A program made the translations under genes and the position numbers. A stretch of DNA of 64,000 bases from assembly GCA_907163225.1 (NCBI GenBank), contig OU015322.1, positions 2,643,001 to 2,707,000 on the forward strand, read 5' to 3'. Source of the stretch: an uncultured Rhodocyclaceae bacterium. Lineage in GTDB: Bacteria > Pseudomonadota > Gammaproteobacteria > Burkholderiales > Rhodocyclaceae. Below, piece by piece: positions 8,409-17,287 of the stretch; the first letter of the stretch is position 1; every line of letters begins with the position of its first letter. The notes beneath the pieces are model-generated. The model made no database searches. It was not told the origin of the DNA and saw nothing but the letters and a program-made list of their open reading frames with translations.

Positions 8409-9725
8409 TTAATGCGCGGTTTCACCGGCTTCGGCCGCGAGTTTCTTGCGCATCTGGCGGGTGCCCCAGAACACCAGGCCGGCGATCACCGGGATCGAAA
8501 TCGCGGTAATCACGTCGGTGTTGAGGTGATGCAGTTCCTTCGTGCCCTTGGCCAGATACTGCACGAGCTGCGAGCCGTAATAGGTGAGGACGACGACGGA
8601 GAGGCCTTCGACCGTTTCCTGCAGGCGAAGTTGCAATTTGGCACGGCTGTTCATCTGGCCGAGCAGTTCCTGGTTCTGGCGCTCGAGTTCGATGTCGACG
8701 CGGGTGCGCAACAGCTGGCTGTTGCGGGCGACGCGGGCGGAGAGTTCTTCCTGCCGGCGGCTGATCGCTTCGCAGGTGTTCATGGCCGGCAGCAGGCGGC
8801 GCTGCATGAACTCGAAGAAGGTCGGCAGGCCGGAGATGCGCGTTTCGCGTAGTTCTTCGATGCGCTGCATGACCAGCCCGTGATAGGCGCGGGAAGCGCC
8901 GAAGCGGAAGGTGGTGCGGGCGACGGAGTGTTCGACTTCGGCGGCTAGCGCGGAAAGGACGCCGAGAACTTCGCGCTCGTCGGTTGGCGACTTGGCCTGG
9001 CCGATGCGGTCCATCAGTTCGGCCAGCTGTTTTTCGCCGGTGTAGAGCCAGCGGCCGACTTCCTTGGCGACGGGCAGGCCGAGCAGGGACATCATCCGGT
9101 AGGTTTCGATTTCGCACAGGCGCTGCACGGTGCGGCCGGACTGGCGCTGGGTCATGGTTTCGTTGAGGACGAGAAAGCGCGAAAAGCCGTTGTCGATCTT
9201 GAAGTCGGTGAAGATCCACGCCGCGTTGTCGGCCACCTTGGCGGCGACCATCGTGCGGCCGTTCGGTGTCAGGCCGGCGAGCACGGAGTCCGGCGTGATG
9301 TGGCTGGCCGAGCGCAGTTCGACGTGCGTGGCGACAATCAGTTTGCCGGGAATGCCCTGAAGCCATTCGGGATGCACGCCGTCGAAAGCCGTGGCGTCCG
9401 GGTGCAGTTGTTCGCCGGCTTCGAGGGGACGGAAAAAGGTGTAGCTGGAGAATTCGGTGTGCAGCTCCCAGCGCATGCGGAAGGCGCCGGTTTCGACCAT
9501 CATGTGCGAGTCCGAGCTGTCGATCGAATTGCAGACGTGGCCCTGACAAAGCTTTGAGAGATTGTCGCGGGCGGCGGCGGCCTTTTCGGTGCTGTGCTTG
9601 AAGACCAGGTGCGAAACGAGGACAGCACCGACCAGCGGCACGGGCGGCCGGGCGTGGAACTCGTTGTTCAGGCGCTGGCGGAGCGGGTGTTCTACCAGTT
9701 CGGAAAGCATCAGGCGAGGATGCAT
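8409..9725 (-). CDS. DUF3422 family membrane-anchored protein
   Basis: About 438 residues. The N-terminal part starts with LSELVEHPLRQRLNNEFHARPP, the family hallmark. A long helical middle region follows (RRQEELSARVARNSQLLRTRV, then ELERQNQELLGQMN). The C-terminus has two hydrophobic segments (GLSVVVLTYYGSQLVQYL and ITAISIPVIAGLVFWG). Function is unknown; a membrane-proximal coiled coil is visible. ATG at 9725 (MHPRLMLSEL) is preferred over the longer frame to 9833, because the extra 36 residues are low-complexity and lie over the intergenic repeat side. ATG at 9710 is an alternative. Confidence 0.85.
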   Translation of the reverse strand: MHPRLMLSELVEHPLRQRLNNEFHARPPVPLVGAVLVSHLVFKHSTEKAAAARDNLSKLCQGHVCNSIDSSDSHMMVETGAFRMRWELHTEFSSYTFFRPLEAGEQLHPDATAFDGVHPEWLQGIPGKLIVATHVELRSASHITPDSVLAGLTPNGRTMVAAKVADNAAWIFTDFKIDNGFSRFLVLNETMTQRQSGRTVQRLCEIETYRMMSLLGLPVAKEVGRWLYTGEKQLAELMDRIGQAKSPTDEREVLGVLSALAAEVEHSVARTTFRFGASRAYHGLVMQRIEELRETRISGLPTFFEFMQRRLLPAMNTCEAISRRQEELSARVARNSQLLRTRVDIELERQNQELLGQMNSRAKLQLRLQETVEGLSVVVLTYYGSQLVQYLAKGTKELHHLNTDVITAISIPVIAGLVFWGTRQMRKKLAAEAGETAH

Positions 9726-10093
9726 GATCGTGGCGTCCAGAGTATGTTGCGGTGCAGCAGATTGTAGCGTAACAACTTCCGGGTGCGGCGTGCCGGATGC
9801 GGAGTTTAACGCGCTGCCAGGGGGGCGTGACAAGGGGCTGGGGGGCTTCTGCGGTCAACCGGAAAAAGCGACCAAAAATGAGTTTTCCCGGCCTGCTGCC
9901 GGCTGCTGAAAATTCGTTGAAGTCGCCGTTGGATGGTCGTTTCCAGCGGTTTTGACGCGCTTCAATCCGACGCCGGGGAAGCTTTGTTGGCGTAGTTGAC
10001 GGATAATTCGCCTTTGGCCGCAAGGCGTTGTTTCCTTTGCCCTGGAAACCATCGCGCCCCGGAACGCGGCCCGCTGACCACTGACAAGGCACT
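9726..10093. other. Intergenic region between divergent genes
   Basis: About 370 bases with no supportable gene. It contains one full plus-strand copy of the dispersed CGGTCRACC element (core 9852-9861). Promoters for the DUF3422 gene and for the J-domain operon should lie here. Confidence 0.6.
9850..9885 (+). repeat. CGGTCRACC element, copy 2
   Basis: Core at 9852-9861, followed by GGAAAAA and CAAAAATGAGTTTT. It is intergenic, between the DUF3422 gene and the J-domain operon. Confidence 0.9.
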
Positions 10094-10372
10094 ATGAAAG
10101 ACTATTACGGCTTGCTCGGCGTTGCGCCGGATGCGACCAACGAGCTCATCAAATCGGCCTACCGCAAGAAGGCGGCGCAGTTTCACCCTGACCGCAACCC
10201 GGAACCTGACGCCGCCAGCAAATTTCAGGCGGTGCAGGAAGCCTATGAAATCCTGTCCGATATCGACCGCCGCAAGGCTTACGACGAAACCCGGCGCACC
10301 AGTCTGATCGACGAGCCGCTGGTCGTGGCGCGCGAAATCTGGGCAAGCCATTTGGGAAACATGCAAAAGTGA
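10094..10372 (+). CDS. Short J-domain (DnaJ-like) co-chaperone
   Basis: 92 residues that are nearly all J-domain: [22 protein letters not shown], with the invariant HPD in [12 protein letters not shown], and [15 protein letters not shown] at the end of helix IV. No Gly/Phe region, zinc fingers or substrate domain follow, so it would recruit and stimulate an Hsp70 but take its substrate from elsewhere, perhaps a partner encoded next to it. It is the first gene of a four-gene run. Its stop overlaps the next start (GTGA), suggesting translational coupling. Confidence 0.92.
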   Translation: MKDYYGLLGVAPDATNELIKSAYRKKAAQFHPDRNPEPDAASKFQAVQEAYEILSDIDRRKAYDETRRTSLIDEPLVVAREIWASHLGNMQK

Positions 10373-10932
10373 AAAAATCTTATTTCTTCGACGAGTTGTC
10401 TTCGTCCTATGACGCCGAAATTCAGGATCTGCTGAACGATTCGGAAGGCAACTCCGCGCTGAAAGGCCGGCTCAAGGAAAAGCGGCAGGAATTGAAATCC
10501 ATCCTGCCGATGATCGAGTTTGCCCCGGAGATGGTCGTGCCGGTGTTTTACGACGCTTTTTCTTTTCCCAACAGCGGGGCGATGGCTGCTGCCGTCATGT
10601 GCGAGCCGGATGAGGGCGATTTTCCGAGCTGGGATGACATCCGCGCTTTCATCAAGGTGGAAGCCTGGGCTGCGCCCTATGTGGAAGCCGTGCTGGCCGA
10701 AGCCGCTGGCGAGGATTTCATGGTCACTGCTGCCTGTCTGGAATTCATCCGTAAATTCGACCACAGCGCGCCGCCGGCTGCCGCCAAGAAGGATGACGAC
10801 GAAGACCGCGACGACGATTCGCGCGACAACGGTCGGAACGACGATGACGGCAGTGACGACGATGATCGCGATCTGGCCGAAGCGGGTGACGACTGGCTGG
10901 GCGAGCAGGGCTTCGACTCCCTCAAATCCTGA
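10369..10932 (+). CDS. Uncharacterised protein with acidic C-terminal tail
   Basis: 187 residues. The first 140 appear globular and helical ([38 protein letters not shown]). The C-terminal stretch from about 143 to 170 is extremely rich in Asp ([14 protein letters not shown] and [11 protein letters not shown]), a disordered polyanionic tail of a kind that can bind metal ions, basic proteins or mimic nucleic acid. It starts with GTG overlapping the J-domain stop by 4 bases, so the two are probably made in fixed ratio. I do not recognise a family. A substrate or adaptor role for the J-protein is inferred only from the overlap. Confidence 0.8.
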   Translation: MKKSYFFDELSSSYDAEIQDLLNDSEGNSALKGRLKEKRQELKSILPMIEFAPEMVVPVFYDAFSFPNSGAMAAAVMCEPDEGDFPSWDDIRAFIKVEAWAAPYVEAVLAEAAGEDFMVTAACLEFIRKFDHSAPPAAAKKDDDEDRDDDSRDNGRNDDDGSDDDDRDLAEAGDDWLGEQGFDSLKS

Positions 10933-10941
10933 CCCGGATTG

Positions 10942-10960
10942 GCGTTGACCGCAGCATTCG
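10942..10960 (-). repeat. CGGTCRACC element, copy 3 (partial)
   Basis: GTTGACCGCAGCATTC (10944-10959) is identical to 16 bases of copy 1, including its flank, but lacks the A/T tract side. It lies in the 49-base gap inside the J-domain operon. Confidence 0.65.
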
Positions 10961-10981
10961 AATTATTTGATAAGGCATGAC

Positions 10982-11743
10982 ATGACACACCCCGTCGTAC
11001 TCAAGACATCGCAACTCATTCTCGCTGGCGACCTCAAGGGCGCCGAAACGGCCCTGGCCAACATCGCGGATGCCGAGGGCGATCACGCGCTGGTCGAGGT
11101 CATGAACGATATCGCGCCGAAGGACTTGCTGGCCGTCATGCGCGGTTTCGATGGTTCGAAGCAGTCGGTGGTCAACATGCTGGTTACCCCGGAGCAGTTC
11201 GCCCGCGCCGTCATCCTTGAAGTGCGTTACCGCGACCAGACCCACGCCGCGCTGCACGGCATGATGAACGCCGTGCTTTATCGCGACGAGGAAATGACCG
11301 CCGAATACCTGGAAGCGATTGGCGAAATCGAAGGCGGCTACGAGGTGCTGGCCAATTACTTCGGCGAACGTGACGACGAGTTGCTCGCCTTCGCCATGTC
11401 CGGCGTTTTCTCGGAAGATTTCGACGCCGAGCACGGCCATGAATCGAAATCGATTTCCTGGCTGAACGAGAAAATCGACGAACTCGACGAAGCGCTGCAC
11501 GAAGGCAATTCGATCACCGGCTCGCGCCCCAAGGTGCCCCGCTCGGAAATCGCCGACCGCGACTGGATGGAAACCGCCTGGGTGCTGCGTTACGAGCTGT
11601 CGGACATTTTCGAGCAGATCGTTATCACCCTGCGCGACCGCCTGCAGCGCCGGGTCGAACTGCTTGAAGATCTCGTCGCGGAAGGCGGCCAGCCCAAGCC
11701 GGCATCGGCTGCGGCGGCCGAGGACGAAGAATCGGCGCTCTGA
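10982..11743 (+). CDS. Uncharacterised helical cytoplasmic protein
   Basis: 253 residues, acidic, without signal peptide or membrane segment. It appears helical throughout (TSQLILAGDLKGAETALANI at the N-terminus looks TPR-like; IDELDEALHEGN; LSDIFEQIVITLRDRLQRR). The C-terminus is an Ala/Glu tail. I cannot name a family. It follows the acidic-tail gene by 49 bases; that gap contains a partial copy of the dispersed element. It is followed 2 bases later by the next gene. ATG at 10982 is chosen. Confidence 0.78.
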   Translation: MTHPVVLKTSQLILAGDLKGAETALANIADAEGDHALVEVMNDIAPKDLLAVMRGFDGSKQSVVNMLVTPEQFARAVILEVRYRDQTHAALHGMMNAVLYRDEEMTAEYLEAIGEIEGGYEVLANYFGERDDELLAFAMSGVFSEDFDAEHGHESKSISWLNEKIDELDEALHEGNSITGSRPKVPRSEIADRDWMETAWVLRYELSDIFEQIVITLRDRLQRRVELLEDLVAEGGQPKPASAAAAEDEESAL

Positions 11744-11745
11744 CC

Positions 11746-12996
11746 ATGGCTTCTGTGCAAAACTCGGTCGCGGTCGTCGATGACCGCCCATACTTCGAAA
11801 AAGCCGTCCGCTTCGGGCTGGAGCAGGGCATTCTGACGCGTGAAAACATCGACAAGATTGAAGCCGAAGGCCCGAAAGGCATCGTCCAGATCGCCGATCA
11901 TTTCGGCACCGCGTATCTGCGCACCGATCTGGAAAGCGCGGTGGCGCGCATGGCCAACCTGATCAGCCTTTACCTCGAAGATTTCTCGAACGGCGATCTG
12001 CGCGCCGCCGCCATGTCCTTGCGCGACAACACGCTGCTCTCGCATTCGCGCGGCGGTTCCGAAATGCTCAAGCGCCTGCACGCCATGCCCGGCGACACCA
12101 GCTTGCACGTCCGCAAGGTCGATCCGTCGGCGCAGAAGGTTTTCGTCAACGAACGCAGCTTTGCCTTTCCGCTCAGCGTCGCCAGCTATCGGGCGCAAGT
12201 AACGCAATGCCAGGCCAACCAGATGCGCATCGATTTCGCCCGCTGGCTGGCGCGGCAGCTGGGCGCGCAGCAGGACGAATACGAAGACTACAGCGCCGAA
12301 GAGGTCATTCGCTCGGCCATGCTGCTGCTCTATGTCGATGCCAAGACGCTGGCACTGCCATCGAAGTCCCAGTTCATCAAGCTCGTTGAAACACTCCGCA
12401 AAAAGTCATTCAAGTACAAGCCGGCAACGCTCGACGCCTTCCTGCGTGAAGCGCCGGAAGCCTTCGCGCAAATGACCCGCGAGGCGATGGAGGGATTCAT
12501 CGCAAGTGCCCTGCCGCGCCTCAAGTCGCCGGAAAAATCAGCCGACGAAATCCTGCACGCCGAAGCACAGGGCGCCTATTTCGTCCGCGACATGCCGGAA
12601 GAAGATGTGGTCGCCTACGACAAACTGGTCGCCAAGGAATGGGTGCGCATCACCAAGGGCGAGGCCGATGATCCAGCCGTGCTGGCCACCATCTTTCTCA
12701 GCGTGGCCACAGCGCATCCGCCCAAGGCATCGGCCCTGCTCAAGGACGCCAAGAGCATCATCGCCACTTTCCGCGCCCAGGGTTTCGACCACAAGGCGGT
12801 CGAAGCCTTCATCGAAGAGCACGCCCCCTTCGAGCAGCGCGAAGACCTGAAAGCGATGTGGTCGCAGGATTTGAAGCCGGATGCCGAAATCCATCTGGCC
12901 GACAACGACCCGCAAATGCCCGACGCCTACATGGATCGCGCCCTGAAATACTTTCGGCAGAATTGCGTGGCGAACTGGAAGGGAAGCAGCCGCTAG
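11746..12996 (+). CDS. Uncharacterised cytoplasmic protein
   Basis: 416 residues, no signal peptide or membrane helix. It begins VDDRPYFEKAVRFGLEQGILTRENIDKIEAE (in segments), a pattern typical of a helical domain. The middle (NERSFAFPLSVASYRAQVTQ) and the C-terminal part (RALKYFRQNCVANWKGSSR) show no motif I recognise. The start is 2 bases after the previous stop, so translation is probably coupled. It closes the J-domain operon. The frame has consistent GC-rich codon use, so it is real, but its function is unknown. Confidence 0.8.
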   Translation: MASVQNSVAVVDDRPYFEKAVRFGLEQGILTRENIDKIEAEGPKGIVQIADHFGTAYLRTDLESAVARMANLISLYLEDFSNGDLRAAAMSLRDNTLLSHSRGGSEMLKRLHAMPGDTSLHVRKVDPSAQKVFVNERSFAFPLSVASYRAQVTQCQANQMRIDFARWLARQLGAQQDEYEDYSAEEVIRSAMLLLYVDAKTLALPSKSQFIKLVETLRKKSFKYKPATLDAFLREAPEAFAQMTREAMEGFIASALPRLKSPEKSADEILHAEAQGAYFVRDMPEEDVVAYDKLVAKEWVRITKGEADDPAVLATIFLSVATAHPPKASALLKDAKSIIATFRAQGFDHKAVEAFIEEHAPFEQREDLKAMWSQDLKPDAEIHLADNDPQMPDAYMDRALKYFRQNCVANWKGSSR

Positions 12997-13067
12997 GTCA
13001 GTGGGCGACCCGAGGCGATCCCGCCTTGCCCTACGGTCGACGCACAAATTCCTTAAAATACGCCGCC

Positions 13068-13595
13068 ATGAAGTCATCGCTGATGTCGCTTTGCCGTACC
13101 CTCTCGCTGGTCGCCCTTGCCAGCCTGAGCCTGAGCGCCTGCCTGGCCACGAAGGCGCCGCGCTCCTACCTGTCCGAAACTTTCTCCAGCGACACGCCGT
13201 TTCAGTACTACAGCCACCGGGATGCCGAAGGTGCCTGCGAAATCGGCAAGCGCGCCCTGCTCAGTCAGGGCTATCAAATCGATGAAGTGAAGCCGCAGAG
13301 CGTGCGCGGCGAGAAATTCTTCCGACCACGGCCCGACGAGGCAAACCGCCTGAGCATCACTCTCGTCTGCCTGCCCAGCAGCCTCGGCGCGGTTATCTAT
13401 GCCAGCGCTCTGGAAACCCAGTTCGAGATGAAATCCAAGGGTAGCAACGCCGGGGTCAGCGTTTCAGCGCTCGGCTCGGTTTCGCTGCCCTGGGCCATCG
13501 ACAAGGACACCCTGGTCAAGGTCGGCGAGGAAACGGTGACGGCGAACGACTTTTACCTGCGGTTGTTTGATCTGATCAAGTCGCTCGACAATTAG
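13068..13595 (+). CDS. DUF2242 family lipoprotein
   Basis: 175 residues. The N-terminus is a lipoprotein signal (SLVALASLSLSAC with the lipobox LSAC), so the mature protein would be lipid-anchored at the cysteine. The following part (SYLSETFSSDTPFQYYSHRD, CEIGKRALLSQGYQID) matches the DUF2242 family of betaproteobacterial envelope lipoproteins of unknown role. ATG at 13068 is chosen because the signal sequence starts there. It lies 72 bases after the J-domain operon. Confidence 0.86.
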   Translation: MKSSLMSLCRTLSLVALASLSLSACLATKAPRSYLSETFSSDTPFQYYSHRDAEGACEIGKRALLSQGYQIDEVKPQSVRGEKFFRPRPDEANRLSITLVCLPSSLGAVIYASALETQFEMKSKGSNAGVSVSALGSVSLPWAIDKDTLVKVGEETVTANDFYLRLFDLIKSLDN

Positions 13596-13612
13596 CTGCC
13601 AAAAAAAACCAA

Positions 13613-14227
13613 CTATTCCCGCGCCGAATACGTCGGCAGCGTGATGCGGAAAGTCATCGCCAGCAGGCGGGCGGCAAGAACTACGGCCATGCCCACCCAG
13701 GCAGCCATTACCGGCGAGACGCCCAAATATTGCAGCCCGACCAGCGTCAACGCCCCGCCCCAGGCCGCTGAGGCATAGAGTTCGCCGCGCACGAAAACGA
13801 GCGGCACTTCGTTGCACAACACATCGCGCAACACGCCGCCGACCACCCCGGTGATGACGCCAAGCAGGCTGGCGACCAGCCACGGCGCGTGCCATTCCAG
13901 CGCCACTTGCGTGCCGGCGATGGTGAACAACGCCAGCCCGATGGCGTCGGGAATCAGGAACAGCCGTGGCGCCAGTTTGAGGCCGCGCACGGCAAAGAAA
14001 ATGATCAGCGTCGTCGCGATGGCAACCAGCAGGTAGGTCTGGTCGCTGATCCAGAACACCGGGCGGTCAAGCAGCACGTCGCGCACCGTGCCGCCGCCCA
14101 GCGCCGTCGCGCTGCCGACCATGACGGCGCCGACCAGATCCATGTTCTTGCGGCCGGCATCGAGCACGCCGGTCAGCGCGCTGACGGCAACGGCGGCAAG
14201 GCCGATCCAGTAAAGCAGGTTTTCCAT
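13613..14227 (-). CDS. TRIC / UPF0126 cation-channel family membrane protein
   Basis: 204 residues with about seven hydrophobic segments in two similar halves, each with a glycine-rich kinked helix (SATALGGGTVRDVLL and ITGVVGGVLRDVL), the signature of the UPF0126/TRIC fold. Homologues form trimeric potassium-permeable channels in the inner membrane. ATG at 14227 (MENLLYWIGL) is preferred; the frame to 14284 would add 19 residues lacking a membrane start. It converges with the DUF2242 gene, with 17 bases between stops. Confidence 0.9.
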   Translation of the reverse strand: MENLLYWIGLAAVAVSALTGVLDAGRKNMDLVGAVMVGSATALGGGTVRDVLLDRPVFWISDQTYLLVAIATTLIIFFAVRGLKLAPRLFLIPDAIGLALFTIAGTQVALEWHAPWLVASLLGVITGVVGGVLRDVLCNEVPLVFVRGELYASAAWGGALTLVGLQYLGVSPVMAAWVGMAVVLAARLLAMTFRITLPTYSARE

Positions 14228-14385
14228 GATTGATCGAAATGAGCCGGAAGCGCGCAGTGTAGCGGTTTGTGCCGGGGTGGGCATGGGCGGCCAGGGTCGA
14301 AAATTGTTACAGTCAGCGCCAGCGGATCGGGTTATAACTGTCTGTCATCAGCCGAAGGTGCTCTTCGCTTCTCTCTCCTGCACCC

Positions 14386-15273
14386 ATGTCCCTCATCTCC
14401 AGAACCGATCAGCAACTGATCTTCCATCCGCTCAACTTCACCCTGGCCGTGCTGCGCAACTTCAGCAAAAACCAGGGCTTGTTGCTGGCCGGCGCGGTGG
14501 CCTACTACGCGCTGCTCTCGCTGCTGCCGATGATCATTTTGCTCGTCCTCGGCCTGTCGCACTGGGTCGATCAGGCCGAATTGCTCGCCACCCTGCAGCG
14601 CTATCTCGAATGGCTGGTGCCCAGTCAGGCCGCCGCCGTGCTCGCCGATGTCTCGGGCTTCATCGACAACCGCGTGTCGATCGGCGTCGTCCTGCTTGGC
14701 ACCCTGGTCTTCTTCAGTTCGCTGACCTTTTCCATCCTGCAAAAAGCCATGGCGCAAATCTTCGCCCATCGCCACGCCACGGTAAAACGGCACGCCGTGG
14801 TCGCCGCGCTGCTGCCCTACAGCCTGCTCCTGCTGGCCGGCGTTGCCCTGTTCGGCATCACCGTGCTGTCGGTCACCATCCAGAGCCTGTCGCAGGAAAG
14901 CCTCACTATTTTCGGCGCCGAATGGTCACTGCGCCGCCTCTCCGGCCCAGCCTTCTACGGCATGGGGCTGACGGCTGAAATCCTGCTCCTGACCTTCTTC
15001 TACACCGTGCTGCCAGTCGGCCGCACCCGCCTCCGCCACGCCCTGCTCGGCGCGGTGGTCATCACCCTGATCTGGGAAGTCATCCGCCACGTGCTCGTTT
15101 GGTATTTTGCCACCCTGTCGAGCGCCAGCGTCGTCTACGGCTCGCTGACCACCGCCGTCGTCGTGCTGTTCAGCATCGAACTGGCGGCAACCTTGCTGCT
15201 GCTTGGAGCGCAGGTTATTTCGGAGTATGAACAGCTCGAAAGCCGGCTGGACGCAGTCGGAAGCAGCGGCTGA
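14386..15273 (+). CDS. YihY/BrkB family inner membrane protein
   Basis: 295 residues with about six membrane helices. The N-terminus (LTFSILQKAMAQIF region and KNQGLLLAGAVAYYALLSLLP) shows the AYYALLSLLP family signature. The second half has YTVLPVGRTRLRHALLGA and YGSLTTAVVVLFSIELAA, also diagnostic. The family was once annotated as ribonuclease BN and as virulence factor BrkB; neither activity is well supported. The gene starts about 160 bases from the divergent UPF0126 gene and is followed by a copy of the dispersed element and an insertion sequence. Confidence 0.9.
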   Translation: MSLISRTDQQLIFHPLNFTLAVLRNFSKNQGLLLAGAVAYYALLSLLPMIILLVLGLSHWVDQAELLATLQRYLEWLVPSQAAAVLADVSGFIDNRVSIGVVLLGTLVFFSSLTFSILQKAMAQIFAHRHATVKRHAVVAALLPYSLLLLAGVALFGITVLSVTIQSLSQESLTIFGAEWSLRRLSGPAFYGMGLTAEILLLTFFYTVLPVGRTRLRHALLGAVVITLIWEVIRHVLVWYFATLSSASVVYGSLTTAVVVLFSIELAATLLLLGAQVISEYEQLESRLDAVGSSG

Positions 15274-15280
15274 GCAGTTC

Positions 15281-15319
15281 CACGGTCAACCGTAAAAAGC
15301 TGCCAAAACTGAAATTTTA
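15281..15319 (+). repeat. CGGTCRACC element, copy 4
   Basis: Core at 15283-15292, then TAAAAA and AAACTGAAATTTTA. It begins 8 bases after the YihY stop codon. Confidence 0.9.
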
Positions 15320-15355
15320 GCCAACCCGTCATCGGGTTCAGACCCCATTGCTCAT

Positions 15356-16396
15356 GGCTCTGTAGGAATTAGCTGTTGATGGAAAGTCCCACAGCCTCGG
15401 CCAAGCAGAGCTTGGGCGTGATCGTTGTTTTGTAGCGTTCCAGCATGCGTCGCCAGCCCAGATAGTTCTCCAGGTATTTTGTGGCCACGCCGTGAAAGCG
15501 GCGTATCCAGCCGTTGAGGCGACTGTCGTAGGTATTGACGTTCTGGATGTGGAAGACACCGTCAATGACGCGTGGGCCATGCTGGATGTTGAGAGGCCGG
15601 TGGGTAATCCCGGTGGCGCGGGCAAAGGCGGCATAAACGCCAGCACTGTCGGAACAGAGAATCGCCTCCTGATCGACCAGCGGTCGGAGTGCCGCGATGA
15701 CATGTGCCGCATCGAGCTTTTCCAGTTTGAAGTCAGCGGTTTGCCCACTGCGGTCGCGTACCACGAGCACCGGAATCTGCTCGGCACTGAAGCCACGCTT
15801 GCCGGCCACGCCGCCCCGGTGACGGGCTGGCCGGGGTAAGTGTCGCTGGCCTTTGAAGGATTCGAGAAAGAAGGTTTCGTCCGCCTCGACGATCCCATCC
15901 TCGTGTTCGGCCTGGTGCCCGGCCGCATCGCTCAGGAAGCGATGGCGCCACCGAAACGCGGTGTTCTTGTCGATCTGGCAACGACGGGCCGCCTCGCGAA
16001 GACTGGCGCCCTCAATCAAAAGTTCGGCATAGCGCGTCCATTGTTCGCGCTTGCGCAAATGCGCCAATGCCGTGCCGGTCAGGGCGTTAAAGGTGCGGCC
16101 GCAATCCCGGCAGCGGTAGCGCTTGAGTCCGTGGCTTTGGCCCCATGACCCCAGCCGATCGTCAGTCGTGCCGCAATGCGGGCAACCCGTGGGTGCTACT
16201 AGCGGCACCATAGCGCGTGGCACCGGGGCCAACTCTCGTCCCATCAAGTGCCGAACCAGTCGTTTCTTCTGCTCCGGCGTGAGTTCCTTGAGCTGAGCGA
16301 GAAACTCAACAAAAACTACGTGGCGCATGATTTACCTCCTTCGGGAGAACCATGCTTTCAATATAGTTCGCTTCTACAGCTAATTCAGACAGAGCC
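15356..16396 (-). mobile_element. IS1595-family insertion sequence
   Basis: A 1041-base element with 21-base terminal inverted repeats, 15356-15376 and 16376-16396 (GGCTCTGTnnGAATTAGCTGT, two mismatches between ends). Flanking 8-base direct repeats are TTGCTCAT (15348-15355) and TTGTTCAT (16397-16404), an 8-base target duplication with one mismatch, which fits IS1595-family insertions. A single intact transposase fills the element on the minus strand. The mismatch in the duplication suggests that the insertion is not very recent or that one flank has mutated. Confidence 0.9.
15369..16328 (-). CDS. IS1595-family transposase (ISXO2-like DDE)
   Basis: 319 residues. An N-terminal zinc ribbon (CPHCGTTDD ... 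YRCRDCGRTFNAL) and a helix-turn-helix (EGASLREAARRCQIDKNTAFR) precede the ISXO2-like catalytic domain with DGIVEADETFFLES, LCSDSAGVYAAF and the C-terminal NGWIRRFHGVATKYLENYLGW. The acidic residues in VEADET and SDSAG are in expected places. The frame is uninterrupted, so it may be active. An AAGGAGG-like site (complement of ACCTCCTT at 16334-16341) precedes the ATG at 16328. Confidence 0.95.
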   Translation of the reverse strand: MRHVVFVEFLAQLKELTPEQKKRLVRHLMGRELAPVPRAMVPLVAPTGCPHCGTTDDRLGSWGQSHGLKRYRCRDCGRTFNALTGTALAHLRKREQWTRYAELLIEGASLREAARRCQIDKNTAFRWRHRFLSDAAGHQAEHEDGIVEADETFFLESFKGQRHLPRPARHRGGVAGKRGFSAEQIPVLVVRDRSGQTADFKLEKLDAAHVIAALRPLVDQEAILCSDSAGVYAAFARATGITHRPLNIQHGPRVIDGVFHIQNVNTYDSRLNGWIRRFHGVATKYLENYLGWRRMLERYKTTITPKLCLAEAVGLSINS

Positions 16397-16508
16397 TTGT
16401 TCATAGCCACTTGTCGCTGCCATGCATCGATAAAACAAAAAACGAAGCACGCTTGGTTGTGCGAAAATTTGCTTTCACTACAACCAAACCAAACGGAGAC
16501 AATAAGTG

Positions 16509-17237
16509 ATGCATAAACTAAAACCTGTCATCGCAGGATTTTTTGCTCTGGGGCTCGTTACTTCTGCGCTGGCTTCGGATGACCACGGTGGTCCTGTTAC
16601 AGCAAAGCCGTACAAGCCGGGTATTACGATGACCAAGTCAGTTCAGGCCGGCATAACGCCGGATAGCGCCATCGATATTCTAAAGTCCGGCAACAAGCGC
16701 TTTATCAACGCCAAGCCGGTGGCTCGTAATATCAAGCAGAACGTCAGCCAGACAGCCCTTGGGCAGTATCCCTTTGCCAGCGTGGTGGCCTGTATCGATT
16801 CCCGCTCCGCGCCGGAATTGGTCTTCGATCAAGGTATCGGTGACCTGTTTGTAGCCCGCGTCGCTGGAAATACCGTAAACGAAGACATTCTGGGTAGCCT
16901 GGAATATGCGGCCAAGGTTGCCGGGTCGCGAGTCATAGTTGTGTTGGGCCATACCGGCTGCGGCGCGATCAAGGGGGCTTGCGATGGGGTCAAACTAGGT
17001 AACCTGACCGGTCTGCTTGACAAATTCCAGCCAAGCATTTCCAAGGTTAAAACCGATGGCGAACGAAATTCCAAGAATCATAAATTCGTTCATGACGTGA
17101 CCGAGATGAATATTGATGACACCATCAAGACCATCCGAGAGAAGAGTCTGGTACTCAAGGAAATGGAGGCTGCTGGCCAGATCAAGATCGTTGGTGCCTT
17201 GTATGACACGGCCAATGGCAAGGTCAGTTGGCACTAA
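16509..17237 (+). CDS. Periplasmic beta-class carbonic anhydrase
   Basis: 242 residues. The N-terminal signal peptide (KPVIAGFFALGLVTSALAS) predicts export, which is less common for beta-class enzymes. The zinc and catalytic set is complete: C95-x-D97-S-R99 (ACIDSRSAPE) and H148-x-x-C151 (LGHTGCGAI). It interconverts CO2 and bicarbonate, here outside the cytoplasm. A GGAGAC ribosome site (16495-16500) is 8 bases before the ATG; the GTG at 16506 is too close. It is just downstream of the insertion sequence, which now separates it from its original upstream DNA, and is followed by its own terminator. Confidence 0.94.
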   Translation: MHKLKPVIAGFFALGLVTSALASDDHGGPVTAKPYKPGITMTKSVQAGITPDSAIDILKSGNKRFINAKPVARNIKQNVSQTALGQYPFASVVACIDSRSAPELVFDQGIGDLFVARVAGNTVNEDILGSLEYAAKVAGSRVIVVLGHTGCGAIKGACDGVKLGNLTGLLDKFQPSISKVKTDGERNSKNHKFVHDVTEMNIDDTIKTIREKSLVLKEMEAAGQIKIVGALYDTANGKVSWH

Positions 17238-17255
17238 ACAGGATGTTTTTTGAAT

Positions 17256-17287
17256 AAGCCGGGAAACTCTCCCGGCTTTTTGCTTTT
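17256..17287 (+). terminator. Rho-independent terminator of the carbonic anhydrase gene
   Basis: A perfect 9-base-pair stem (AAGCCGGGA 17256-17264, TCCCGGCTT 17270-17278) with a 5-base loop, followed by a T-rich tail, 18 bases after the stop codon. Confidence 0.93.

Noticed and set aside
13032-13053. ACGGTCGACGCACAAATTCC before the DUF2242 gene
   Set aside because: It shows only half of the core and a loose A/T tract; not enough to call.
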